Shown here one piece after another: positions 30,851-42,454 of a stretch of 64,000 nt of DNA. The notes beneath the pieces were generated by a model. The model made no database searches, was not told the origin of the DNA, and was given only the letters and a program-made list of their open reading frames with translations. Location: assembly GCA_040285825.1 (NCBI GenBank), contig JAUPSS010000001.1, positions 3,720,001 to 3,784,000 of the forward strand, read 5' to 3'. Position 1 is the stretch's first letter. Each line of letters starts with the position of its first letter. The position numbers were made by a program, and so were the translations under genes. Source of the DNA: Eukaryota sp. TZLM1-RC (taxonomy: Eukaryota > Metamonada: BaSk clade).

Positions 30851-33685
30851 ATGTCCTTTCCATCTAAAAAACGTAGTAAGTGGGATGTTGGGGCTCCTAA
30901 ATCTTCAACTTCAAAACTTGAACAACTTCTTATCCTCAGATTTTCTCAATCTGAACTCAACAAACCTTGGGTTGACGAAGAACTCGATATCATCCTCCCC
31001 TCCGTGGATGATGGCTACGAGACTCTTATACCACCTGAACAATACTACCATCCTAGAGTAAGAGAACCATCGCCTGAACCAGAACATCGTCCTGTGCAAC
31101 CTGTTCTCTCTACTGCTATCCTAGGTCTTCCACCTATTCACCCAGATGAAGTTCAATACTTTGAAGGAGCTCTTGATGGTTTAGACTCTCAAGGAAATGA
31201 GATTTCAGACCCTACAGCATCACCTGATGACGTGGCAACACGTAGAGTCAAGCGGATTCTTTTGTATTTGAGATATGGTTCCACGTGGCAACGCAAACGT
31301 AATCTAAAACTATTATATGACTACATTCTATCAAAATCAATAGGACCAAAATCATTTTTTGATTCCTTCATTCCTTTATTTTCTATTTCTAATTTAAATA
31401 ATATAGATATTTTACACATGCTCCGTTTAATTGATGGTGTATCCCATTACTTCAAAGAACTCATCCGTCCCTATACCAAAACCTTAATCACTACCATCAG
31501 CTCTTACCTCACTAGTGAAGATAGATCTCTTAGGATGTCTACCAATACTGTGGTTGGGACTTTGGCAATGTTTTCTGGAGTTACTACCGTTATTGATAGT
31601 GTAAAAGAGTACATCACTAGTGAAGATGGTCATTTAAGAGTGGTTGCGGCTTCTGTTTTAGCTGTCAGTGGCACAACAGTCGGGGTTGCCAGTTTAATAC
31701 CCTTTTTAAGGGCAGCCAGTCAAGCAAATTCAACAGAAGCACGTCATACAGCTATGAAAACCGTTGAAAAAATTGCCCAATCTTTGTCATTTTCAGTTCT
31801 CCCTCATTTGGATTCCCTCTTGGACGTCATTGGACCCTGTGTGCTCAACGAATCAGAACATAGAGTATTGAATTCAGGAGTAATTGCAATGGCGCAACTA
31901 GCTGAAAGTGTCAGTCCTTTTGGCGGAGATTTGTTTAAAAAATACATTACAGTGATTAAGAGCGAGATAAAACGATGTGGAGGTAGACTATTGAGTTCTT
32001 TTTTGAGGCTTTCTGGTGCAATTTTGCATTTGTTGAAGGGAGCGGAAGCCTTGTCTTTTGCAGCAAGCATCACTGGAAGAATACTAGACGAAGTTGGGAC
32101 TAATGACGAGCTGTTGAAGAAAACGTGCATGATTAGTGTGCGACAGATTGTGACGACTGATGACGTGTCTAGTGAGTTTGTCCGTCGTGAGTTGTTGCCT
32201 GAGCTCTTTCCGAAAATTTGGACACGTCGCACAATATATGACAAGCGATTATCCAAATTATTGGTGGAAACCTCTACAGCTTTTGCTATCAAACTCGGTT
32301 CTGTTCCTATTTTAAAATACATGGCTGATTACCTCCATGACGAGCTTTCTCCATTCAGGACTGTAGCTCTAGAAGTCACGTCTAACGTACTTTCCTTATA
32401 CGGAAGTCATGACGTTTCGTCACGTTTAGAAGAAGAGTTGATTGATGGGTTGTTGTATACTTTGGTTGAACATGACGGAGAAGATGTTTTTATTGTTGTT
32501 AAGCACTTTGGACAGGCCCTGAGCTCTTTTGGGACCAATATTTCACGATATTTGTCCAATTTTTCAAGAATTTTGATTGATCTCATGTCACACAGAAGCT
32601 CTCGACTTCGATCACTATCTGCAAAGGTTCTTTCGACAACAGCTAACGTTTTTGTTATCAATCAATCAATCCGTGACCTTCAACGACTTTCTCTGGTTTT
32701 CTTTGAATCACTTGGTGAAGAGTTTCCTGACGTCCTGGCATCTGTCCTCTCAGCTTGTAGGTCTTGCCTTGTTGCATTGGAAGACCGTATCGAACCACCA
32801 GCTGGGGAGTTTGTACTGAAGCTCTCTCCTATTTTACGTAACAAGCATGACGACGTGCAAGAGCAGGTTACCTTGTTCATTGACACTCTAGCAGGCATTT
32901 CTCCTGATTGTGCCCCTCCCAAAGAATGGCTGCGGTTAGTTTTTGAATTAATCGAGAACTTATCCTCAACGCGACGGTCCGTTCGACGTGCAGCCATCAG
33001 TGCAATTGGACAAATTTCAAAAGCAATAGGTCCTTCAGATGTTCTCCTAACCTTACTAAACAACTTACGTGTTCAAGAACGACAGAACCGAATGGCAACG
33101 ACCATGGCAATTGCCGTCATTGCTGATAATTGCGGTCCTTTCACCGTGTTGCCGGCCTTATTTGTTGAATATAAAACTCCTTCACTCAATATCCAAAACG
33201 GTGTTTTGAAATCTTTATCATTCATTTGTGAGTTTATGTCATCTAAATGCAGAGATTACGTCTATTCTATCGTTCCATTACTCGAGGATGCACTTACTGA
33301 TGCTGATCTAGTTCATCGCCAGACTGCATGTACTGTGGTTAAGCATTTGTCTTATGGTGTGCATGGCCATGGAGCGGAAGATGCACTTTTGCATTTGCTT
33401 AATTTGATTTGGCCAAATATACTAGAACCTTCGATTCCAATGATGACTGCATTTGTAGAGGCTGTTGAAGCTTTAAGAGTTGGTTTAGGACCTTGTCATT
33501 TACTCCAGTATGTGCTACAAGGGTTATTCCACGCTGCAAAGAAGGTACGAGAGCGATATTGGAGAATATTTAATATTATTAGGATTGGTTCTGAAGAGGC
33601 TTTGACCGCTTTCTACCCTGATCTGGTTGACGATGACAAGTATGGCAATGTTTATAGCAGAAGTGATTTGGACTTGGTATTGTAG
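30851..33685 (+). CDS. SF3B1: Splicing factor SF3B1 (U2 snRNP SF3b155)
   Basis: SF3B1 is the HEAT-repeat scaffold of SF3b that clamps the branch-site helix (known). This 944-residue protein is short compared with 1304 in human and similar to 971 in yeast Hsh155: the N-terminal low-complexity region is nearly gone. One UHM-ligand-like motif KKRSKWD remains at residues 6-12, followed by KPWVDEELD and DEVQYFEG. The HEAT domain is well conserved, for example LLNNLRVQERQNR, GVLKSLSFICEF, LEDALTDADLVHRQTA and the C-terminal DDDKYGNVYSRSDLDLVL. The residue aligned with human K700 appears to be Arg (in SEHRVLNSG), by hand alignment. No intron is needed. Likely essential and functional, in line with introns nearby. 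Confidence 0.95.
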   Translation: MSFPSKKRSKWDVGAPKSSTSKLEQLLILRFSQSELNKPWVDEELDIILPSVDDGYETLIPPEQYYHPRVREPSPEPEHRPVQPVLSTAILGLPPIHPDEVQYFEGALDGLDSQGNEISDPTASPDDVATRRVKRILLYLRYGSTWQRKRNLKLLYDYILSKSIGPKSFFDSFIPLFSISNLNNIDILHMLRLIDGVSHYFKELIRPYTKTLITTISSYLTSEDRSLRMSTNTVVGTLAMFSGVTTVIDSVKEYITSEDGHLRVVAASVLAVSGTTVGVASLIPFLRAASQANSTEARHTAMKTVEKIAQSLSFSVLPHLDSLLDVIGPCVLNESEHRVLNSGVIAMAQLAESVSPFGGDLFKKYITVIKSEIKRCGGRLLSSFLRLSGAILHLLKGAEALSFAASITGRILDEVGTNDELLKKTCMISVRQIVTTDDVSSEFVRRELLPELFPKIWTRRTIYDKRLSKLLVETSTAFAIKLGSVPILKYMADYLHDELSPFRTVALEVTSNVLSLYGSHDVSSRLEEELIDGLLYTLVEHDGEDVFIVVKHFGQALSSFGTNISRYLSNFSRILIDLMSHRSSRLRSLSAKVLSTTANVFVINQSIRDLQRLSLVFFESLGEEFPDVLASVLSACRSCLVALEDRIEPPAGEFVLKLSPILRNKHDDVQEQVTLFIDTLAGISPDCAPPKEWLRLVFELIENLSSTRRSVRRAAISAIGQISKAIGPSDVLLTLLNNLRVQERQNRMATTMAIAVIADNCGPFTVLPALFVEYKTPSLNIQNGVLKSLSFICEFMSSKCRDYVYSIVPLLEDALTDADLVHRQTACTVVKHLSYGVHGHGAEDALLHLLNLIWPNILEPSIPMMTAFVEAVEALRVGLGPCHLLQYVLQGLFHAAKKVRERYWRIFNIIRIGSEEALTAFYPDLVDDDKYGNVYSRSDLDLVL

Positions 33686-34085
33686 TTTTTGGTTTTGGTT
33701 AGGGTTAATCATTTTTTGATTGTTTTTTTGATTGTTTTTAGTTTCTGTACATTCGTGTTTTTTGTGATCATGGAGGCTTTGGTTTTTTGATTGATTATAA
33801 TTTGCATTTTCTTAATTTGTTAAATAATTATTGTTGATAGTTTCTTTTTGTGCGGTTTTTATTGGTGACTTGACCAATTCAATTTGAATTTGAATTTTTG
33901 TTTTTAGGGTTTGGCACAACAGGGTTTGGTCTAAGACAGTCACTAAGGTTGAACATAAAGTTTCATTTCGTTGTACAGTTGCACAGATAGACCATACAAT
34001 ATACTTAACAAATTCTGATTTCTTGTATTTCACTAAATCCAAATATGTTTAAACAATTCTATCTTTTATTTATTTTTAAAACTAG
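33686..34085. other. Intergenic downstream of SF3B1
   Basis: T-rich 3' region with isolated TTAGGG-like words (ggttagggttaat near 33696). No gene seen. Confidence 0.4.
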
Positions 34086-34245
34086 AATAATTATTGAGAT
34101 AAAAAACCATCTAGAATTCAATATCCTCCAAACAAGCGTCACTATTACTGAACCTACTCACAGCATTACGTTCATATTCTACACCAATAGCTAAAAGCGC
34201 CTTTGAAATCATTGTTGGAATAGACTTGAAAATGCAGAAAACAAT
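34086..34245 (-). repeat. LINE 3' end fragment (subfamily I)
   Basis: The reverse complement matches 5300-5440 closely, including the words for AIGVEYERNAVS and the sequence ggaggatattgaattctagatgg. Only the last ~150 nt of the element are present. Confidence 0.8.
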
Positions 34246-34719
34246 CCAAATATGAGATTAATGATTTTGGTTCGATCAATTGAATGGTATATGTATATGA
34301 TTGGTACAAAGGTTGCTCAGTGGAATGAATCTTCTCATTAGATAAAGATTCAATTAAGAACCCAAATTGTCCATAATGGACGCAGAGTCAAGTCAAGAAA
34401 TGATGCATTAGGTTAGAGAAATCAAATATTGCATCAAGAAGACTTTGCCACAATGACGGAGTTTGACGAATTAACAAAGTTGTTGATTTAAGTTGTTGTC
34501 TCAATACCCATTAATAATCCATGTTCGGAGAAGTTGCAATAGAAATCATAATAGAGTATTTTCCAGAAACAATTAACATGATTTACAATTCCAAGAATTG
34601 ATTGAAGTACATGATACTTGAAAAAACTTAGAATCCAACAACGCAGCCGTAATAATTTTTGGAGTCTATTCACCAGAGTCTTTTGTGTCATGTCATCAAA
34701 ATTTTTCTAGTATCCCAAA
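34246..34719. other. Intergenic, nothing recognised
   Basis: No motif-bearing frame. The open stretch at 34488-34691 (-) has no recognisable features. Confidence 0.35.
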
Positions 34720-37517
34720 ATGACGACCTTTCAATACCCCTACTCATCATTTGCCAATGGACTCTTCCATAGCCAGGACTTCCATGATGTCACTCTTGTA
34801 TATAAACAACATGAATTCCCTCTTCATCGAGTTGCACTCTCTGTCTTCTCTTCATACCTCCGACACACATTCACCCTGCCTTTCGCCGAGGCAAACAGTG
34901 ATCGTATAGTGCTTCAAGATCTTCCCATTGATGTCACTGTTTTCCAAGACTTCATCAACGCTCTATATTGCCAGCCTCTTGAGATTACCAATGATAATGC
35001 TTTTGATCTTTACTACATTGCTGAATTCTTTGGATCCGCAGAAATAGTGGAGAGAGCTTTCACTTTCATTCAACACCTATCCTCTCCTCATCTTTTGAAT
35101 GTCATCCAAAGAGCTGATGACTGTGTTCATTACTCCTTCATCAAGAAGTGCTGTCCTTTGCTTGATAAGCTTACATTAGATCGCCCGCTAGTTTTGAAGG
35201 AAGAATCCTTTGAAGTTCTTTCTATGAATCTAACCACTACTGCTTCTATCAAATGGATGCTTCTTTCTATGGTAGATTCCTATGTCAAGGGTAGCAATTC
35301 TGTTGAAGATGTTGACAAAGTTTTGAAAAATTGTTTTGAATTGATTAAACAAATTGAAATTGAATTTATTTGGAATAAAGTTGTAAAAGTTTTTGGTAAT
35401 TTTGAAGATTTAACTGACGTTTTGCTGGAATTTTCAATCAAGTTATTACCAAATTTTGAGCCTTCAAAAACTAAAAATGATTGGTTATTTTGGTTATTAA
35501 TTACTGCCAATCAATTTGATTCGCATTTGATTGAGGAAGTGGTCAATCAAATTCCTGGTATGTTTGATCTTGGTGAACGTGAACATGTTGAGCTTAAACC
35601 AATCACTTTAATCAATCTTTCCGGTCAACTAAAGTCAATCAATCACGTGATGTGGTTGATTAAAAGTTTCGTAAAGTCATGGTCAAGTGACCAAATTTTC
35701 ACCACAGAAGAGGTCAAAAATGTACTGACTTTGTTAGAAGTCAAGAATATTCCATTTGATTTTTTTTATTTTGATCTTTTTTCTCCCTTGAAAATGGATA
35801 ATTCTTTATCCACTATTTTAATTGAACTTTCTATAAATTGTTTTGGAAATGTTAAAGATACAAATAAAATCCAAATTGGTTGGTTGAGACGATTGATCTT
35901 GCCGATCGTGAAAATTTCGATAGTGAAAATTTGAAAGTTTTTATGCCATAATTTAGCATCATCAATGCTGATCCCATTTCAATCAAACCTCAAACTTTAA
36001 AAAAATTGAAATCTGACAGTCAAATTAATTGTGAAGTTGATTATTGGTTACTAAACACCTTGGTCACGTCATATTCAACCCTGGCCAATCCAAGTCAAGG
36101 TAATTCTGATTGGAACGTTGAAATTTTTAAAGAATGTCTTTATTCTTTTGATTTTGATCAATTTACTTTTACAGACCTGGACCAAATTGTTTTAAATCCT
36201 TTGGAAAAATTTGTTGAACTTCATTCTATTTTGGTCACTTTTTCCGTCAAAATTATGAATAATAAAATTCACAAAACAAATCAATTCGCAGAAATTAAAG
36301 AAAAATCTTTTGAAAAGGTTATTTTTAAATTAAAAAGCAGCGAACTTGACAGAATGGTTGGTGTCAGGTTACGTCATCTTTTTCAATCAATTTTGATTGA
36401 TGGTGTGATTGATTTCAGTAGTACAAATGTTGAACCATCTGTAATTGATGATTTTGTTCACCAGTTTCATAATTCAAATAATTTATCAGCATTAATTTCA
36501 TTTTTGCAGCGTTTAAATTCCAATGAGCTGAAAGAAAAACTTATTGAAGCTTTTACGATTCATTTAACAGAACCAATTTCAAAGGCACAATTGGAAATGA
36601 TTTTAGGTCTTGAAATTAAACAAGAATTAAAACACAAATTGTTTATTTATTTTATTTCTAATATTAATTCAATTAACGTTCAAGATTTTGTTTGGATTTT
36701 GAATCTTGGTAATGAATTTACTTCTCAAATTGACTTTGAATCATTTATTACTAAGATAGAATTCAATGCCCTGTCTGAAATGGAATTCAAAACTTTGGTT
36801 GATTTTGCAATTAAATGTTCAAATTCTTGGTTATTAGGCCAGGTAGTTGATCATTATGAATTTGGTTCAATTCCCAATTGTTTCCCTATTTCGAGTGATT
36901 TATTATTAAATCTAAATCTTTCTAATTCAATTAATAAAAAGAAGAAAAAATGGTTGGAAGGGGTTATTGTAAGTAATTGTTCATTTGACATTATTGATCA
37001 ACTATGTCAAAAGTTATTGGGTAGGGAAACCAAATTCATGAAGTTTAATACAAATCAAAGTGGTTCTGGGATGGTGTTCTTAGAAGGTAATAGAAGGGTT
37101 TTGAATGATTGTTGCGATGATTGGAAGCATTGTAATTTTGCAGCAATTAATTATTTTTCTGGGGATTTTAAAGTTGCAATTAAAAAAATTAAAGATGGTG
37201 ACCGGGAACTTATTGGTTTTTGGACAATGGATGATATCAGAAACAACAGGCCATCTAATGGTGTCAGGTATCCTACCGATGGTTGTTCTGGTAATGGTGT
37301 CAGTTTTTCTCACTTTTTTGGGATCGCCAAATATACTTTACTGTGCCTCCCCCAAATGAACCAGGGAGACATTCTTTACATAACTATTCGTAATAATCGA
37401 GCTACTTTTTCACTAAGAGGAAGTAGTGATAGCAAACATATTCCTTTTGGTTCTGTGTTTGGTATATGGACTAGGTATAAGGGTAGTGAATACCAAATTG
37501 TAGATTATCATCGATAA
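34720..37517 (+). pseudogene. BTB-domain protein with internal repeats and a SPRY-like C-terminus, apparently interrupted
   Basis: The ATG at 34720 starts a BTB/POZ domain (FHDVTLVYKQHEFPLHRVAL, YLRHTF, residues about 15-120). Then come about eight loose repeats of 50-60 residues, each with a W-L pair (for example DWLFWLLITA, HVMWLIKSF, NWLVETIDLA, YWLLNTLVTS). The C-terminus has a SPRY-like fold pattern (LIGFWTMDD, GDILYITIRNN, HIPFGSVFGIW). The first frame (frame of 34720) ends at 35934, but the repeat continues in another frame from about 35868 to 37517. In that frame a TAA at 35949-35951 falls inside a repeat. So a frameshift near 35862 and a stop separate the halves. I tried intron solutions and none fits both frame and repeat. 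It is either a pseudogene or affected by sequence errors. BTB proteins often serve as CUL3 adaptors (known); role here unknown. Confidence 0.65.
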
Positions 37518-38112
37518 AGATTTTCTATTATTTTTTGTAATTTTGTGTGGATCATCAAAATGAACAAAAAGCATTCTATAAATTCATTGCATAACTATTA
37601 GTCATCAGGAATCACAAACTGCCTATAAGATTTAGATTGAGTAGTGTCCTGATGTGGAAGAAAAATTGATTTTATTGCATCTTCATAGACCAGGAATTTT
37701 CAAAAAAAAATTTTGTTTATTTTTGATAAAATAAATTAAAAGAAAAAGCAGCATTTCTAGTAGAAACCTTAAAAAAACAATTGCAATAAATATTGCATGT
37801 TTTGCAACAATTGTCGTGCTCAAATTCATCAATAATTGTCAGTTTATTTCAATATTATCAATTATATTTTCCTAACCTTTATGTTGAACAATTACATTAG
37901 CAAAATGTACATCTTGTGTAACTAATCCTGATGAGTTATGCGAAGACCATCATGGTTTAGTCTTTATATGTGGATTCTTGCAAGATTATACTATTCAAAC
38001 AAATTTATTCAAACTCATAATTGTCATTTAAAGTGGTGCACTATTTTTGAAAAATTGCTACTTGTTTAAATGAAGAAAAAACTATGTTATACTTATTGAA
38101 AAAAACATTAAT
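37518..38112. other. Intergenic, nothing recognised
   Basis: AT-rich, no open frame with motifs; the convergent genes on both sides end here. Confidence 0.4.
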
Positions 38113-38973
38113 TTATTTAGAAAGCGAATACAAAACAGCGCCCAAAATTGTAGTAATTATACCAAACGCATTTAACGAAGAGACAGAGTTTCCAAAAATA
38201 GCAACAGAGACCAAAATTGTCACCACCTGCTTAACCAAACCTAGTATTGTTAGCGTTAATGGTGAAGTGGCCTTGTTCACAAAGAAATTTGCTACATTCA
38301 AGCAAAACGCCAAGGTTCCTGACAATACCAAGAAACTAAGTGTCAGAGGTGTCATAATGGACGACAAGCTGTCAAATTCTCTAATCAGAGCGAGTGGGAA
38401 AAGGAACACCAACGACCACGGGGCCATGGTGTTGAGCAAGACGATAGGATGAACTTTAAGCTCCCCAACCAGAAACTTGTTTGAAACAACACATTTGAGC
38501 GCAGAGAGGAAAACCCCAAGTACAGCCAGCAAAGATGGTAGTAGACGAAAGTCGGATTCCCCAAAGAAAGCAATGACCATTCCACAGAACAGAATGGGTA
38601 AAGACCAGTAAACTTGTGAGTTGAAGCTCTTTGCAAGGATCAGAATCGATAATACAATGGTGAAAATGGGTGTGGTTGCTCGTATCGTTTGGGTCAGTGA
38701 TACTGTGATGGCTGCCAAACTGGAGTTGCCCACACTGATGTTGAGAAAGAAAAGTATCGAGAAGAGTATGATCAGATTCTTGTGTTTTCCTGAAATTGTG
38801 TGCGTTTTTAAGTTGGCATATCTTGTATAGATGGATGAAAGACCCCATGAGAAGAGTAAATGAACACAAGTGAGAAGCAGAGGTGCGTTGAAATGGACAA
38901 AAGAAAAACAAGCCTTGTTCAACAGTGTGACTCCTGTGTTGAGTGTTAGCCATGCGGTTACCCAGAACAGCAT
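38113..38973 (-). CDS. TPT/DMT-family transporter (triose-phosphate or nucleotide-sugar type)
   Basis: A 286-residue protein with about nine to ten hydrophobic segments and no signal peptide. The family core is visible: LTLNTGVTLLNKACF in the first helix pair, LFFLNISVGNSSLAAITVSL and TQTIRATTPIFTIVLS in the middle, and LVKQVVTILVSVAIF with NAFGIITTILGAVLYS at the C-terminus. The Q-x2-RATTPIF block is typical of the TPT clade, which includes plastid phosphate translocators and Golgi nucleotide-sugar carriers (known). Substrate cannot be read from sequence; with no plastid evidence here, a Golgi/ER sugar-nucleotide carrier is the more likely guess. Length is slightly short of 300-350. The start ATG at 38973 places the first helix at the very N-terminus, so an upstream exon may be missing. 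Confidence 0.85.
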   Translation of the reverse strand: MLFWVTAWLTLNTGVTLLNKACFSFVHFNAPLLLTCVHLLFSWGLSSIYTRYANLKTHTISGKHKNLIILFSILFFLNISVGNSSLAAITVSLTQTIRATTPIFTIVLSILILAKSFNSQVYWSLPILFCGMVIAFFGESDFRLLPSLLAVLGVFLSALKCVVSNKFLVGELKVHPIVLLNTMAPWSLVFLFPLALIREFDSLSSIMTPLTLSFLVLSGTLAFCLNVANFFVNKATSPLTLTILGLVKQVVTILVSVAIFGNSVSSLNAFGIITTILGAVLYSLSK

Positions 38974-39164
38974 GTCGTCACTTGAAGAGTTGATAACTGT
39001 TGATCAATGATATATCCTAATGAGATACCTGCATTCTTTCATTGACACAATACCAGTTGAAAGCGAATGTCATGACGACGAGCTGAAGAAATGATGTGAT
39101 TATATACCCAACTGTTAGTCAGATTTAAATTTCAAATCTTGAAATGTGGTTGATAGTTTTGTTA

Positions 39165-40620
39165 ACTATTTATTGAATTTGCACACTTAATTAAATTAAC
39201 TCATAACTAATGGGACGACTATCATTGAACCAAGATTTCCTCTACAAAATCTTGATCTGCTTGCTGTCTAGCTAAAGCTCCTCTTATTGGATTGAAAAAC
39301 CGAGGTAATCTATTAATGATGGCAAATTGAATCCGTGAGCGCCATAAAAAAATATCAAATCTTTTCATTGTTTTTTCTTGAACCATTTTTTGGAAGTCAT
39401 TCAAAAAAGTTTCTGCTTCATCTGATAATCTTCCATTTATCGAAAATGGGAAAGCAATAAAAACCAGCTGTGTATTTCTATCGACATTAGCCTCTTCAAT
39501 ATCTTTATCATATTTTTTATGTTTCTCTTTTGCTTTAAAATCCAGAATAGTCACAGGATTAAGTTTTCTTCTTTGAACCAAAGTGTCATTTGCAACATTA
39601 CATGAGACAAAGTCAACAACAGCTTCAGAGTTCTCAATCCAATCACAGTATACATCACCTCTATCATCAGAACCAAAATTATTCAGAGACAGTGTTTCCT
39701 TCAGCAGAGGCTCTTTGATACACGATATTCTTGCAGTTTGTGCCATATTGAAAACAGTGTATCTAACAGCATCATGTAATGAAGAACGATAAGTTATCAA
39801 TTTAGAGCAATTTAGAGCATGGCGCAAAGAGAGTTGAGGTGAATTCGATCAAATACATTTTTCTTTTGATAATAATTGATTAATCGGGATATTCAAATAT
39901 AATCTCATTTTAGTTACAAATGCTTCATTAGTGGCACACAATCCAAATCTTCGTGGTATAATGGTTACAAAAAGTGAAGAGTATGATGGCTTATTTTCAC
40001 AAACACACTTTTCCAATAACAATGAGTGAAGATCTTGATTTAAAACAGCCGGGCTGCATATATTATTATAAAGATCATTTTCATACGTTCCAGTCAATCG
40101 TTTCTGCAATGTTCGAAGAGTATCTTTTAAATTTAACACATTCTTTTGGGGAATATTGCCATTGAATGATTGGGGAAAGTATCAACTCCATTTTTCTGTA
40201 TCAATTTTTGAAATCTCTTCATTTAATACAAAAACAGTGGAACTTTGCGTTGTCATCAACAAATCTTCCCAATCTGCAAATCTTTCGGAAAACTCAAAAA
40301 TTGCATTTCTGCATCCACCGATAAAAGCACATGAAGTAAGAATAGAAGCCTTCGTCCAACCTAAACCGCCATAATGTGGATTAAGATAAACATGATCTGG
40401 AATTTGAAACATTTTACATCCCAGTAATTGTGACAAAATTTTTGCACGTAATTCATTAAACTTCTGAGCCAAAGGTCTAGTGACAAGAGGATTTGTAGAT
40501 CGAAATATATGATTGAAGTTGGAACTAAAACACAGTCTTATAATGGTGAATTTGATATGTTTCTGTATATCTAAAGTCATCATTCGGTCAATTTTATCGA
40601 CAATCCAAATCTTCGTGGTA
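39165..40620 (-). mobile_element. LINE (subfamily II), 5'-truncated, frameshifted
   Basis: Frames 40182-40583, 39849-40139 and 39222-39827 give thumb (LDIQKHIKFTIIRLC, GGLGWTKASILTSC), a VTIIPRRFGL segment, and the endonuclease-like end with RGDVYCDWIE, AVVDFVSCNVA, KKYDKDI, FIAFPFSINGRLS and the terminal DQDFVEEILVQ. The RT palm is absent. This is the longest subfamily II copy in the window. Confidence 0.8.
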
Positions 40621-40774
40621 CAATGGTTACCACATTTTTATGTTGAATACAATTCCCCCAAACATTCCCAATTTCAGTTTTCCCCCGAAACTCCCCCAAA
40701 TTATATGCCCCAAACAACATGCTATTGTGGATATAATCCCATTGCCCACCTTTTGTGATGTCTCTTTCTGCTCG

Positions 40775-40885
40775 CCGCATCAATTCTGATACTTTGCTTT
40801 CTTTTGGATCTGACTGTGAAAAAGTTGGAGCTGGTGTTTTTGTTTTGGAAGTGATGGATTTTTTAGAAGTCCAACATTTCGTGCT
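40775..40885 (+). repeat. LINE 3' tail fragment (subfamily III), opposite orientation
   Basis: The plus frame LLSFGSDCEKVGAGVFVLEV matches LLSLGSHYERVASSVFVLGE at 51480-51550. It lies head-on to the subfamily II element. Confidence 0.65.
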
Positions 40886-41390
40886 TTTAATTGCAAATGG
40901 AATAACTGCTACACTACATTTTAGTGGATGTAATAGTGTTTTTGAGCACAGCACCCTCTTCCCCCTGTCCATTTACTTTAGGTTGTTGGTGTTATCCATC
41001 AAAATTTTTAAGCGTAAAACAATTGGCAATTCAGATATTTACTGAGATGCGCCAATTGAATTGAATCTTCCTTCATATCCTTTAAATGTGAACTAAAGAT
41101 CAGAAGTCACTGACATCAATGTTGCATTGCTCCACAGAACTAACTTAAAAAATAATCAAGAGTTTCATCTTTTGCCAAAAAGATATTGCTTCTTTTATCG
41201 TATGATTTAAATTAATTTAAACTTATGTTCATTTTCATTGCTTAAACAATCTTAGCTCTAATTTTGAAAATGGCTTCAATTCAACTCTCTACTTGAATAT
41301 TAAAAGTAATATTTCCATAGAATTTTTTATTTACTTTTTTGGTCCATGTTAATATTTTTAATTCAGATATTTTATATTTATATATATTAA
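40886..41390. other. Intergenic, nothing recognised
   Basis: AT-rich. The minus-strand open stretch 40580-40972 contains a VTIVPRRFGL segment like the LINE at 39849 but is otherwise unrecognised. Confidence 0.35.
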
Positions 41391-41391
41391 G

Positions 41392-41695
41392 TTGAGATAT
41401 TAAATGATTTAAATAAGAACCTTTACTCGAAGTTTTCGTTTGTTCCTTTTGCCTTCTCGATTTTTGGCAACATTGGACAATCCGCCTTGAATTTTCTCAA
41501 TGATTTTGGTAATTTATGTCGTTCAAGTGGTAAGAATTTTACAGGGAATTCATGGAAGAATCGTATCATTTTTGCTTTGTATAGAAGTGTTCCCAAGTAC
41601 TTGAGTTTAATGATGTCCAAACATTATAAGGATTCATCAAGATTTGGCGTGGAGAATTTTGTTTCTTATGTGTTTTAGTTTGTTTTGTTTTGTTT
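41392..41695 (+). mobile_element. LINE C-terminal fragment, near-identical to 5700-5990
   Basis: It encodes FVPFAFSIFGNIGQSALNFL and KNRIIFALYRSV, with only a few differences from the fragment at 5620-6065. The two are in the same orientation about 36 kb apart, so they represent a recently active family. Confidence 0.75.
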
Positions 41696-41784
41696 CTTCG
41701 TATATATGTTTAATTTTTTTTTCAATTTAGATAATTTAGACAATTTTTAAATTTTATTTTAAAATTTTATTTATTGTAAATAAT

Positions 41785-42405
41785 AATTTATTGAATTTGC
41801 ACACTTGATTAAATTAAATCATAACTAATGGGACGACTATCATTAAACCAAGATTTCCTCTACAAAATCTTGATTTGCTTGCTGTCTAGCTAAAGCTTCT
41901 CTAATTCGATTGAAAAACCGCGGTAATCTATTAATAATGGCAAATTGAATCCGTGAACGCCATAAAAAAATATCAAATCTTTTCATTGTTTTTTCTTTCA
42001 CCATTTTTTGGAAGTCATCCAAAAAGTTTCTGCTTCAACTGATAATCTTCCATTTATCGAAAATGGAAAAGCAATAAAAACCAGCTGTGTATTTCTATCG
42101 ATATTTGCATCTTCAATTTCTTTATCATATTTTCTATGTTTTTCTTTTGCTTTAAAATCCAGAGCAGCCACAGGATTAAGTTTTCTTCTGTGAACCAAAG
42201 TATTGTTTGCAACATTACATGAGACAAAGTCAACAATAGCTTCAGAATTATCAATCCAATCACAGTATACATCACCTCTATCATCAGAACCAAAATTATT
42301 CAGAGAAAGTGTTTCTTTCAGCAGGGGCTCTTTGATACACGATATCCTTGCAGTTTGTGCCATATTGAAAACAGTGTCTCTAACAGCATCATGTAATGAA
42401 GAACG
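41785..42405 (-). mobile_element. LINE C-terminal fragment (subfamily II)
   Basis: It encodes ARISCIKEPLLKETL, RGDVYCDWID, AIVDFVSCNVA and FIAFPFSINGRLS, about 95% identical to 39222-39750. The frame breaks at about 42000. Confidence 0.8.
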
Positions 42406-42454
42406 TAAATAATTTAAATAAAAATTTTGTGAATATTTATTAACAAGTCAAGAC

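Noticed and set aside
35869-35956. Intron to explain the BTB gene break
   Set aside because: Candidate GT...TTTAG intervals (20, 34, 49, 74 nt) either leave the wrong frame or remove part of a real repeat.
40580-40972. Independent gene on the minus strand
   Set aside because: It includes a VTIVPRRFGL segment of the LINE and overlaps an opposite LINE tail, so it is probably debris.
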